The position numbers were made by a program, and so were the translations under genes. Below are positions 1-6,283 of a stretch of DNA of 8,266 nt, one piece after another. The notes beneath the pieces are model-generated. The model was not told the DNA's origin. It did not search any database and saw nothing but the letters and a program-made list of their open reading frames with translations. Every line of letters starts with the position of its first letter. Within the stretch, counting starts at the first letter, position 1. This DNA is from a bacterium (lineage in GTDB: Bacteria > SZUA-79 > Acidulodesulfobacterales > Acidulodesulfobacteraceae): the NCBI GenBank assembly GCA_021794335.1, contig JAJYQZ010000293.1, positions 1-8,266 on the forward strand. The letters run 5' to 3'.

Positions 1-133
1 CGGCTATGATATAAAAAGAATAGAATCGGCCATTAGATTCAGCATAGGGAGATTTACGACTATGGATGACATAGATTACGCGATAAGCGCAATAAAAAAG
101 GGGGTATTAAAACTTAGGGCAAATCCCGTATAA
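1..133 (+). CDS. Cysteine desulfurase (NifS/IscS family), C-terminal fragment
   Basis: Only the last 43 codons are inside the window: the frame runs from base 2 to the TAA at 131-133, and the gene starts off the left edge. The visible tail contains AIRFSIGRFTT followed by MDDIDYAISAIKK, the conserved C-terminal stretch of class V PLP-dependent cysteine desulfurases (usually RFSLGRFTTEEEIDYA). These enzymes take sulfur from L-cysteine as a persulfide, for Fe-S cluster assembly and tRNA thiolation. The PLP lysine and the active-site cysteine loop are outside the window, so NifS and IscS subtypes cannot be told apart. mnmA begins 90 nt downstream on the same strand. That neighbour suggests this enzyme supplies persulfide sulfur to MnmA, a common pairing in bacteria. 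Family identity is fairly sure; the physiological partner is inferred. Confidence 0.85.
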   Translation, partial: GYDIKRIESAIRFSIGRFTTMDDIDYAISAIKKGVLKLRANPV

Positions 134-223
134 AAATTATTAAGTTTTTTGAACGCGTGCCGAAGGTATGTGAAGTTCCATAGAAACTTTCCCGCTGGAG
201 CGGGTAGGGACAAGCCAATAAAA
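134..223 (+). other. Leader/intergenic segment upstream of mnmA with two small hairpins
   Basis: This 90-nt gap between the desulfurase stop and the mnmA ATG is richer in G+C from about 150 to 215 than the surrounding AT-rich DNA. It can form two adjacent stem-loops: AAGTT (173-177) with AACTT (185-189) around a 7-nt loop, and CCCGC (191-195) with GCGGG (200-204) around TGGA. A weak purine-rich AGGGA (206-210) lies 13 nt before the ATG. It matches no riboswitch class that I recognise. It could be a short dispersed repeat, a structured leader, or a neutral spacer. The frame of mnmA stays open back to a TTG at 149, but that translation carries no conserved sequence. Confidence 0.35.
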
Positions 224-1306
224 ATGTTTATAAAATCCAAAAGAACGGTTGCGGTGGCGATGTCGGGAGGCGTTGACAGTTCCGTCAGCGCAATGATACT
301 TAAAGAAAAGGGGTACGGGGTAATAGGGGTTTCGATGCACCTATTGAATGCCGGCCAAACCGAGGCAAAAACATGCTGTAGTATAGACGATATTCTTGAT
401 GCCAAAAAGGTATGTGTCAGGCTCGGCATACCCCATTTTGTCATAAATCTTGAAGAAGAGTTTAGAACCTTCGTTACCCTTCCTTTCGTCTCCGAATATA
501 TTAACGGGAGAACCCCAAATCCCTGTATTTCATGTAACCGTATTCTAAAATTCGATATTTTATTAAAAAGAATTAAGGAATTAGGCGCGGAGTTTTTAGC
601 GACTGGACATTACGCACGGATAACAAAAAATAAAAACGGGCAATATTTCCTTTTAAAGTCAAGGAATGTTCTTAAGGACCAGTCTTATGTTCTTTATAAT
701 TTAACCCGGAACAGCCTTAAAAGCATTATTTTCCCCGTGGGCGGCTTTGACAAGGAATATACAAGGAAAATCGCTTTGGAAGCGGGTTTTAGCCAAATAT
801 CAAACAAAAAAGACAGCGTGGATTTATGCTTTATTTCCGAGGGGACATACGCCGGATTCATCGAAAAACAGATTAAACTTTCTAAAAATAAGGGGCTTAT
901 AAAAAATTTAACAGGCGATATTGTAGGCGAGCACAACGGCATTTTTAACTATACGGTCGGGCAAAGAAAGGGGCTAGGCTTACCTTCAAAATCGCCCTTA
1001 TATGTCGTAAAAATATCTGCGGATACCAATGAGATAATTGTCGGAAACTTGGAAAATTGCTATAATAGCGAATTATATATAAAAGATTTTAATTTTATTA
1101 ACCCTTACGGCGGGGCGGAGCTTAATAAAATGGATTTAACCGTTAAAATAAGATATTCTTCGCCGGATTATAAATGTAAAGCCTTTGTTTTGGAAAATGA
1201 GGAGGTTAAAGTATTATTTGACGAACCCGTCAAATTTATAACCCCCGGACAATCCGCAGTTTTATATTCCGGGCTTAAGGTTGTCGGCGGCGGAATAATA
1301 TCGTAA
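224..1306 (+). CDS. mnmA: tRNA-specific 2-thiouridylase MnmA (TrmU)
   Basis: MnmA adenylates C2 of the wobble uridine U34 in tRNA-Lys, -Glu and -Gln and replaces the oxygen with sulfur delivered as a persulfide, forming s2U34 in the cytoplasm. With the ATG at 224 the protein has 360 residues, the usual family length. The PP-loop ATP-binding motif SGGVDSS is at residues 14-20. NPCISCNR holds the likely catalytic C104, and the partner cysteine C202 is in [15 protein letters not shown] (about 126-132), [10 protein letters not shown] (151-160) and GQRKGLG (246-252) are further family signatures. An in-frame TTG at 149 would add 25 residues, but the family starts only a few residues before the PP-loop, so ATG 224 is preferred. 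The ribosome site is weak. The cysteine desulfurase lies directly upstream and mtaB starts 15 nt downstream, so an operon is likely. Confidence 0.95.
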   Translation: MFIKSKRTVAVAMSGGVDSSVSAMILKEKGYGVIGVSMHLLNAGQTEAKTCCSIDDILDAKKVCVRLGIPHFVINLEEEFRTFVTLPFVSEYINGRTPNPCISCNRILKFDILLKRIKELGAEFLATGHYARITKNKNGQYFLLKSRNVLKDQSYVLYNLTRNSLKSIIFPVGGFDKEYTRKIALEAGFSQISNKKDSVDLCFISEGTYAGFIEKQIKLSKNKGLIKNLTGDIVGEHNGIFNYTVGQRKGLGLPSKSPLYVVKISADTNEIIVGNLENCYNSELYIKDFNFINPYGGAELNKMDLTVKIRYSSPDYKCKAFVLENEEVKVLFDEPVKFITPGQSAVLYSGLKVVGGGIIS

Positions 1307-1321
1307 ACAGTTTTATTAAAT

Positions 1322-2731
1322 ATGGAAAAAATAGAAACTAATAACATAACCGACATAAAAGACGGAATACTCGAATCGTTCAATTTAAATCTTGATGACC
1401 TTAGGGACATTCAAGACGGTAACGGCGCCGTCAATTGCGCTTTTATCTCCTCAGGCTGCAAGCTTAACCAGTTTGAATCGTCTCAATTCGAGGAAATATT
1501 TAAGCAATTAAACATAAATATCGTGGAACCTGATTTAACCGCTCAAAATATGCATTTAAACCTTAAATCCGATCCAAAAAATATTCAACTGTTTTTCTTA
1601 AATACCTGTTCCGTAACCGAAAAGGCCGATACTTATACAAATAAAATCATACGAAAGATCAGAAGAAATTATCCCGAAAGCCGCCTCATACTAACCGGAT
1701 GCTCGGCAGAGCTTAATAAAAAAGATTTCTCAGGGCGTCCGAATATACAATTAATCGATAATATCAGGAAGGCAGTATTGTTAAAAACTGCCTCGGAAAC
1801 GCTCCCCGGTACTATATTAAATCAAAAGAGGGTAAGACCCTACCTGAAAATACAGGAGGGGTGCGAAACGGAATGTTCATTTTGTATTATACCGAAAGCA
1901 AGACCCGTAAAGTGGTCTTTAGATATTAAAGCCGTATTAAATTCCGTTAAGGAATTTAATACCCTCGGTTATAAAGAGGTTATACTTACGGGCGTAAATA
2001 TAGGCTCATACGAAAGTAAAATCAGGGCTGGCAAAAACGGAAAGGGGCAGGGATTTAAGGAATTATTAAAAAGAATCGAGGAATTAAATATCCCGATAAA
2101 AATCAGAATAAGCTCTATCGACCCGATTTATATCGACGACGAACTAATCGAAATTTTTGCAAATAGCAAGAAAATACAAAACCATTTTCATATTCCCCTG
2201 CAAAGCGCTTCAAGCAAAATACTTGCGCTTATGAACAGGCATTATAATTTTGAGGACTATATGAAAATTGCCGAAAAATTAACAGGTAAAATCAAAGATG
2301 CGGCGATAGGCACCGACATTATAAGCGGATTTCCGAGCGAAACGGAGGAAGACTTTTTGGACGCCGCAGACAGCCTGAGCAGATTGCCGCTATATTACAT
2401 TCACGCTTTTTCATATTCGGACAGGCCCGGCACCAAAGCCTGCTTAATGGAGCCGAAGATTGACGGACGGGTTATAAAACAAAGAACTAATAAAATCATG
2501 GAAATTTCTCTGCAAAAGAAAATAGATTTCCACCTTAAATTTAAAAATAAATCGCTGGAATTTTTAAGCCTTCCATGCAATAAGGCAGTGAGTTCAAATT
2601 ATATAAAGGCAAAGCTACGCCAAGATAATTTAACGATACCTCCCGGCAAATTGTTTAAAGGTAAAATTATAGAAACCGAAGATTTATACGCTAAGGACGA
2701 AGTATTAATCGCATTCGAGGATTTTATTTAA
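1322..2731 (+). CDS. mtaB: MtaB-type tRNA t6A37 methylthiotransferase (radical SAM)
   Basis: MtaB converts N6-threonylcarbamoyladenosine at position 37 of ANN-decoding tRNAs to the 2-methylthio form, using one radical-SAM and one auxiliary [4Fe-4S] cluster. The 469-residue protein has the N-terminal UPF0004 domain with auxiliary-cluster cysteines C46 (GCKLNQFE), C96 (NTCSVTEKAD) and C127 (TGCSAE). The radical-SAM motif CETECSFC supplies C181, C185 and C188. GCKLNQ and TCSVT..AD point to MtaB rather than MiaB, which has GCQMN. The C-terminal 60 or so residues should form a TRAM-like RNA-binding domain but are poorly conserved. Two oddities: about 38 residues precede the usual start near CAFISSGCK with no alternative in-frame start codon, and the normally RG..RSR-like stretch after the cluster reads RPVKWS. 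No clear Shine-Dalgarno precedes the ATG. It follows mnmA by 15 nt, joining two tRNA sulfur modifications. Confidence 0.9.
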   Translation: MEKIETNNITDIKDGILESFNLNLDDLRDIQDGNGAVNCAFISSGCKLNQFESSQFEEIFKQLNINIVEPDLTAQNMHLNLKSDPKNIQLFFLNTCSVTEKADTYTNKIIRKIRRNYPESRLILTGCSAELNKKDFSGRPNIQLIDNIRKAVLLKTASETLPGTILNQKRVRPYLKIQEGCETECSFCIIPKARPVKWSLDIKAVLNSVKEFNTLGYKEVILTGVNIGSYESKIRAGKNGKGQGFKELLKRIEELNIPIKIRISSIDPIYIDDELIEIFANSKKIQNHFHIPLQSASSKILALMNRHYNFEDYMKIAEKLTGKIKDAAIGTDIISGFPSETEEDFLDAADSLSRLPLYYIHAFSYSDRPGTKACLMEPKIDGRVIKQRTNKIMEISLQKKIDFHLKFKNKSLEFLSLPCNKAVSSNYIKAKLRQDNLTIPPGKLFKGKIIETEDLYAKDEVLIAFEDFI

Positions 2732-2741
2732 AATATATTAT

Positions 2742-2907
2742 ACCCAAATCCCGATTTAGGATTTTATTTTCTGGATTCCTGCTTTCGCAGGAATGACACC
2801 CAACGGGTGAAACGATAAATCCTCTCAAAGTCATTCCCGCGAAAGCGGGAATCCAGATTTACTTAGCATTGGAATATATAAATATTTTTCTAAATCGGGA
2901 TTTGGGT
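2742..2907. repeat. Nested inverted-repeat element (MITE-like), about 166 bp, between mtaB and rnc
   Basis: An outer 18-bp perfect inverted repeat, ACCCAAATCCCGATTTAG (2742-2759) and its complement (2890-2907), encloses a second inverted repeat. The inner arms are 27 nt each (2771-2797 and 2830-2856) and match at 25 of 27 positions. Each inner arm is itself a hairpin: ATTCCTGC-TTTC-GCAGGAAT (2775-2794) and ATTCCCGC-GAAA-GCGGGAAT (2833-2852). A small CACCC-AAC-GGGTG hairpin (2797-2809) sits near the centre. The second hairpin fits the ATTCCC-N8-GGGAAT pattern described for the Neisseria dRS3 repeat and seen widely in proteobacteria. A 3-bp TAT flanks both ends, which could be a target duplication but is weak evidence in AT-rich DNA. 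No transposase is encoded. The element fills nearly all of the 195 bp between the mtaB stop and the rnc start. Confidence 0.8.
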
Positions 2908-2911
2908 TATA

Positions 2912-2917
2912 TATAAT
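2912..2917 (+). promoter_or_regulatory. Possible -10 box (TATAAT) before rnc
   Basis: A perfect TATAAT lies 9 nt before the rnc ATG, just outside the right arm of the inverted-repeat element. No good -35 box is present at 16-19 nt upstream (only T-rich, TTTTCT-like sequence around 2887-2892). If used, it would give a nearly leaderless rnc transcript. In AT-rich DNA this match may be chance. Confidence 0.25.
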
Positions 2918-2926
2918 TAATACAAT

Positions 2927-3622
2927 ATGAATTTTGAAGATATCGAAAAAAGGTTAGGCTATTACTTTAACGACGAAGAGCTTATCACGTTGGCGCTGAC
3001 CCATAAATCTTATAACCCCGAATATAATTACGAAAGGCTCGAGTTTCTGGGGGACGCCGTTATAGGCGCAATTGTCTCCGAATATCTTTATCTGAATTTC
3101 GAAGATTTATCGGAGGGCGAGCTTTCGAGAAGGCGTTCCGTAATAGTCAGCCTCGAGAATTTATACAAAATTGCCAATAATTTAAAAATTCCCAAATTTA
3201 TATTAATGGAAAATATCGAGGAACAAAAAAATAAAAGGATTATCGGCAATGTTTATGAGGCTGTAATAGGGGCGATATTTTTGGACTCGTCTTATAATAA
3301 AACAAAAGAGGTATTTTTAGAACATTTATCCCGGTTAATACCAAAAGTAAACGAAGAAATTTTTAAAAATAAGGACTTTAAAACAATATTACAGGAACTT
3401 GTTCAAAAACAGTACAATACCGTGCCAAAATATTATACAATAAAAAAAGAGGGACCGGACCACCGCGCTATTTTTACGATATGCGTTAACATAAATAATA
3501 AAATATTAGGGTACGGAAGCGGCTTATCCAAAAAATTTGCCGAACAGATTGCCGCATCTGAGGCTCTAAAAACATTGCAAACCCAAACCCATACTCAATC
3601 TCAATCTTATGATAAAAAATAA
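2927..3622 (+). CDS. rnc: Ribonuclease III
   Basis: RNase III cuts double-stranded RNA in rRNA precursors and selected mRNAs, as a Mg-dependent homodimer. The 231-residue protein has the endonuclease domain at about residues 1-148, with the signature YERLEFLGDAV (E36, E39, D43) and a second metal-site segment GNVYEAVIGAIFLD containing E111. A dsRNA-binding domain follows at about 150-217, ending in the typical SKKFAEQIAASEAL. Oddities: the metal-ligand aspartate usually found three residues before the catalytic glutamate (E. coli D114) is asparagine here (N108, codon AAT). The C-terminus also carries a low-complexity tail TQTHTQSQSYDKK encoded by short hexanucleotide repeats. The ATG lacks a Shine-Dalgarno. 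The 3' end overlaps der by 14 nt, implying co-expression. Directly upstream lies a long inverted repeat that, if transcribed, would be a plausible substrate for this enzyme. Confidence 0.95.
   Translation: MNFEDIEKRLGYYFNDEELITLALTHKSYNPEYNYERLEFLGDAVIGAIVSEYLYLNFEDLSEGELSRRRSVIVSLENLYKIANNLKIPKFILMENIEEQKNKRIIGNVYEAVIGAIFLDSSYNKTKEVFLEHLSRLIPKVNEEIFKNKDFKTILQELVQKQYNTVPKYYTIKKEGPDHRAIFTICVNINNKILGYGSGLSKKFAEQIAASEALKTLQTQTHTQSQSYDKK
3575..3606 (+). repeat. Short hexanucleotide tandem repeats at the rnc 3' end
   Basis: The end of rnc contains two directly repeated hexamers, CAAACC twice and then CAATCT twice, just upstream of the der start. They encode the Thr/Gln/Ser-rich tail of RNase III. 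Each unit is only two copies, so this is weak. It looks like replication slippage that lengthened the C-terminus without disturbing the frame, since each unit is six bases. Confidence 0.4.
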
Positions 3623-4997
3623 CGATTCTCTGGTAATCCTCGTCGGAAGGCCTAATGTCGGCAAATCTACTATTTTTAATAAAATATTGGGAGGTTCGCA
3701 CGCGTTAACTTCAAAGATTTCAGGCACAACGCTCGATTTAAACATTAAACCTGCCTCATATAACGGGGTCAATTTTTTCGTTTCAGATAGCGGCGGGTTT
3801 AATCTGTATTCTTCTAGCGAAACGCCGTTCGAGCTTCGCTCATTGGAAAAAAAGGTACGGGAGCGCGTCTTTAATTACGCCAAAAAGGCGAAGGTTATTC
3901 TTTTTGTCGTAGATTTTAAAAACGGCATGATACCCGAAGATAAAGAAATTTATCTTCACCTTATTAAAAACATTACGCAGGCGCAAGGAGGGAAGGGAGG
4001 GGCGATTATCCTTGTGATAAACAAAGTCGATTCTTTAAAAAATATTGAAAACGCATACGTCGAATTTTCGTCCCTCGGCATTAAAAAAGCCATTGCGATA
4101 AGCGCCGAAAACGGGTTCGGCATAGACGACCTTTTAGAGCAGATTGCCAAGGAAATAAAAGGCCCCGATACCTCGAATACGAATAAACGGCCTACGGATA
4201 TTTACGAAAACAATTTAAAGATTGCAATCGTCGGCAGACCCAACAGCGGCAAATCAACTTTTATAAATTCAATTATAAGGGAAGATTTGCTGTTTACCGA
4301 TGAAAAACCGGGTACGACAAGGGATTCAATCGATACTTACCTTAAATATAAAAATCGGATAATAACTATAATCGATACCTCAGGGATAAGAAAAAAATCA
4401 AAGCTGGATATTTATTCGGAGGGCTTTCAAAAACAAAGCTTAAACCAGATAAAAAGGGCGGATGTCATAATTGTCTTTATAGATATTACGGCAGGAATAA
4501 CGCATGACGATTTATCTTTGTTAAAAATGATAAATTTAGAAAAAAAACCGTTTATAGTCGCCTTTACCAAATGGGACTTAAGAAACGAAAATATTCAAGT
4601 TTCCGAACTCAAAAAAGATATTAAGCTAAGGTTAAAAGAATTTTCGGAAACGCCCTTTATTTTTATATCTTCTAAAACAAATAAAAACCTTAACAGGCTG
4701 ATAGATTTATCCGTTGAAATAAACGATGCAAAAAAGGTAAAAATCAAAACAAAAGATGTCAATAAATTTATAATAGATTCAAAGAGCAGCCAGAAAAGAG
4801 GGCGGCTCTTCAAATATATAGCTTACGGCGCTCAAAAGGCAGGAGAAAACATACCCACTTTCATTTTTTTCACAAATAATAAGGGGAAGATATTTGGAAT
4901 GGAAGATATAAAGCATTTACGGTCAAGTATAAGAGACTACTTTGAAATAAAAACCAATGTCGAAGTACTCATAGAATATAAAAAATACTCTGCTTGA
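3609..4997 (+). CDS. der: Ribosome biogenesis GTPase Der (EngA)
   Basis: Der is a double-GTPase that binds the 50S subunit late in assembly. The 462-residue protein has two G domains and a C-terminal KH-like domain. G domain 1: Walker A GRPNVGKST (13-21), DSGG (60-63), NKVD (138-141), SAE (165-167). G domain 2: GRPNSGKST (209-217), GTTRD (235-239), DTSGIRKKS (256-264), TKWD (320-323), SSK (354-356). The KH-like part runs from about residue 375 to the end and includes the conserved QKRGRLFKYIAYGAQKAG region. Length lies within the family range. In the first domain the switch I motif is GTTLD, where family members usually have TRD; the second domain keeps TRD. The start ATG lies inside the last codons of rnc (14-nt overlap) with no Shine-Dalgarno, so translational coupling to rnc is likely. 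The gene ends 29 nt from the convergent 98-codon gene, with no evident terminator between them. Confidence 0.95.
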   Translation: MIKNNDSLVILVGRPNVGKSTIFNKILGGSHALTSKISGTTLDLNIKPASYNGVNFFVSDSGGFNLYSSSETPFELRSLEKKVRERVFNYAKKAKVILFVVDFKNGMIPEDKEIYLHLIKNITQAQGGKGGAIILVINKVDSLKNIENAYVEFSSLGIKKAIAISAENGFGIDDLLEQIAKEIKGPDTSNTNKRPTDIYENNLKIAIVGRPNSGKSTFINSIIREDLLFTDEKPGTTRDSIDTYLKYKNRIITIIDTSGIRKKSKLDIYSEGFQKQSLNQIKRADVIIVFIDITAGITHDDLSLLKMINLEKKPFIVAFTKWDLRNENIQVSELKKDIKLRLKEFSETPFIFISSKTNKNLNRLIDLSVEINDAKKVKIKTKDVNKFIIDSKSSQKRGRLFKYIAYGAQKAGENIPTFIFFTNNKGKIFGMEDIKHLRSSIRDYFEIKTNVEVLIEYKKYSA

Positions 4998-5026
4998 AGG
5001 GTTTTAACCGGAACGCTGCCAATACT

Positions 5027-5323
5027 CTACTTAATTTTATTGGATAATTCGTCTAATTTGCTTTCTAATTTTTGAATCTTCCTTGTTAGTTCTTCAATAT
5101 CGTAAGTTGAAGCAAAATGCATTTCGTCAAGTAAAATGTCGGCTAACTTTTCTTTTATAGACTTAAATATAACGCCTGATTCATATTTTACGGTTTCAAT
5201 AATTTGGTCGGCGGCTTCCCTGCTCTCCTCATCCGATATATCCACATAATCGTCCAATTTTTCCTGCGCTATAATCGAAAGACCTTTAAGGGCTTTAAGA
5301 ACTAAATTTATATTGTCTGACAT
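5027..5323 (-). CDS. Small coiled-coil protein of unknown function, 98 aa
   Basis: I do not recognise this protein. It is a charged, soluble 98-residue polypeptide with no signal peptide, membrane segment or cysteine. Residues 1-70 look helical. The C-terminus is a clear short coiled coil: I76, L79, I83, L86, L90, L93 and I97 fall at perfect a/d heptad positions. The overall plan, an amphipathic helical body plus a C-terminal heptad helix after a short hinge, resembles phasin-like and UbiK/BMFP-type small proteins, but no diagnostic motif supports either. The start is well supported: AAGGAAGG (complement of 5329-5336) ends 5 nt before the ATG at 5323, the strongest Shine-Dalgarno in the window. 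It lies 71 nt downstream of sdhE on the same strand, separated by a palindrome, so it may be co-transcribed with the sdh genes. It converges with der. Confidence 0.75.
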   Translation of the reverse strand: MSDNINLVLKALKGLSIIAQEKLDDYVDISDEESREAADQIIETVKYESGVIFKSIKEKLADILLDEMHFASTYDIEELTRKIQKLESKLDELSNKIK

Positions 5324-5352
5324 CTGAACCTTCCTTTTTTTTATTTATTTTT

Positions 5353-5380
5353 AAGGGGGCAGACTTAAGTCTGCCCCCTT
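5353..5380. repeat. 28-nt perfect palindrome, copy 1, between sdhE and the 98-aa gene
   Basis: The arms AAGGGGGCAGACTT and AAGTCTGCCCCCTT meet at the centre without a spacer, giving 14 complementary positions. In RNA the middle bases would form the loop. A second copy lies at 7297-7322. It is not a convincing intrinsic terminator: on the minus strand it is followed by an A-rich run rather than T's, and on the plus strand only by mixed A/T sequence. It may be an mRNA-stabilising or processing hairpin, a dyad protein site, or a mobile palindromic repeat. Confidence 0.8.
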
Positions 5381-5394
5381 CTATTATATTTATA

Positions 5395-6282
5395 TTAAAT
5401 TTCGTTTTGTCTAACTTTTGCCATTACGGACCTAAGCGAAACATTATGCCGTGAGAACCCCATTTCGGCATAATCCCCCCCTAACGCAATTCCTATCAGC
5501 TGCGGAAGGTGCGTTATCGGCAGCGATAATTTTTTATTGATACTTCTGGCCGCAACGGTCTGATATGTGTCAAGGCTTAAATGGCATAATGGACATGGGG
5601 TAACCATAACATCCGCCCCTTTCTCCTGCGCTTCAAAAATGGCGTTTCCCGCTAAGGAAGTGGATGTGGCTTCGTTGACAAGTATCGTTTGAAAGCCGCA
5701 GCATTTTGTTCTTCGGGCATAAGATACCGGTTCTCCGCCCAACGCCTTTATTAATTCTTCGAATCCCTGCGGGTTTTCGACATCGTCAAATTTGACCACG
5801 TTTGAGGGTCTTAATATGTGGCAGCCGTAAAATGGGGCGATATTAACCCCCTTTAAACTTCTCACCGCTTTTTTCCTAAGATTATCAAAACCTATGTCGT
5901 CCCTTATAGCGTACAACAGGTGCTTTATTTTAACCTTGCCCGAATATTTAAGTCCTATTTGCGCAAGATATTCGTTTGTCTTATTTAAGGATTCGCTGCT
6001 ATTTATAAGCTCCTCGTTAACTTCGCTGAGGGTTAAAGTGCAGGTATTGCAGATGGTTAATATGTCAAGCCCTTCCTTTTCCGCCAAAGCCAACGTTCTG
6101 CCGTTTATAAAAAGCTTTAAATTTTTATCGAATCCGTCGATAACTCCGCCGCCGCAACATGAAGCCTCCGGCATAGGAATTAAATTAATATCCAACTTTT
6201 TTGCGACAAATTTGGTTGCGCCGTCAAGTTCTTTTCCGCTTTCCTGCGCCACACAGCCTGGGTAATAAGCATAAGTTATCAT
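5395..6282 (-). CDS. sdhE: HdrB-like CCG-domain subunit of non-classical succinate dehydrogenase/fumarate reductase (SdhE type)
   Basis: This 295-residue soluble protein has two complete CCG cysteine motifs of the heterodisulfide-reductase B family. Motif 1 is C10, C42-C43, C78 and C81. Motif 2 is C154, C194-C195, C230 and C233. In HdrB such motifs hold non-cubane [4Fe-4S] clusters; in type E complex II the subunit replaces the membrane anchors SdhC/D and is thought to pass electrons between SdhB and the quinone pool or another carrier. It has no transmembrane segment, so any membrane contact must be peripheral. The start is firm: GGAGGG (complement of 6291-6296) sits 8 nt before the ATG, and one nucleotide separates the ATG from the sdhB stop, so the two genes are translationally coupled. 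The name SdhE here is not the flavinylation factor SdhE/SDHAF2. Annotation as heterodisulfide reductase subunit B is possible, but the sdhAB context argues for complex II. Confidence 0.88.
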   Translation of the reverse strand: MITYAYYPGCVAQESGKELDGATKFVAKKLDINLIPMPEASCCGGGVIDGFDKNLKLFINGRTLALAEKEGLDILTICNTCTLTLSEVNEELINSSESLNKTNEYLAQIGLKYSGKVKIKHLLYAIRDDIGFDNLRKKAVRSLKGVNIAPFYGCHILRPSNVVKFDDVENPQGFEELIKALGGEPVSYARRTKCCGFQTILVNEATSTSLAGNAIFEAQEKGADVMVTPCPLCHLSLDTYQTVAARSINKKLSLPITHLPQLIGIALGGDYAEMGFSRHNVSLRSVMAKVRQNEI

Positions 6283-6283
6283 A

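Noticed and set aside
149..223. TTG-initiated N-terminal extension of mnmA by 25 residues
   Set aside because: The extension has no similarity to MnmA N-termini, covers the hairpin-rich leader, and would place the PP-loop much deeper than is normal. The ATG at 224 gives the usual 360-residue length.
76..444. 122-codon open frame on the minus strand across the desulfurase end and mnmA start
   Set aside because: It runs antisense to the conserved PP-loop region of mnmA and the desulfurase tail, and its product resembles no protein family I know.
2732..2926. CRISPR array or coding remnant in the mtaB-rnc gap
   Set aside because: The repeats are inverted and nested, not direct and regularly spaced, and no frame of useful length or recognisable protein similarity exists.
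3609..3622. Frameshift joining rnc and der
   Set aside because: Both proteins are complete, with full family domains on either side. The 14-nt overlap is ordinary operon packing.
4998..5026. Bidirectional terminator between convergent der and the 98-aa gene
   Set aside because: Only a trivial GGTT/AACC pairing is visible in the 29-bp gap and there is no stem plus T-tract.
5353..5380. Intrinsic terminator after sdhE
   Set aside because: The hairpin is strong, but the minus strand continues with A-rich sequence instead of a T-tract. In the plus direction the T-run precedes the hairpin rather than following it.
5894..6265. 123-codon open frame on the plus strand opposite sdhE
   Set aside because: It is a frame shadow of the sdhE gene: the opposite strand encodes both intact CCG motifs, and the plus-strand translation shows no domain.
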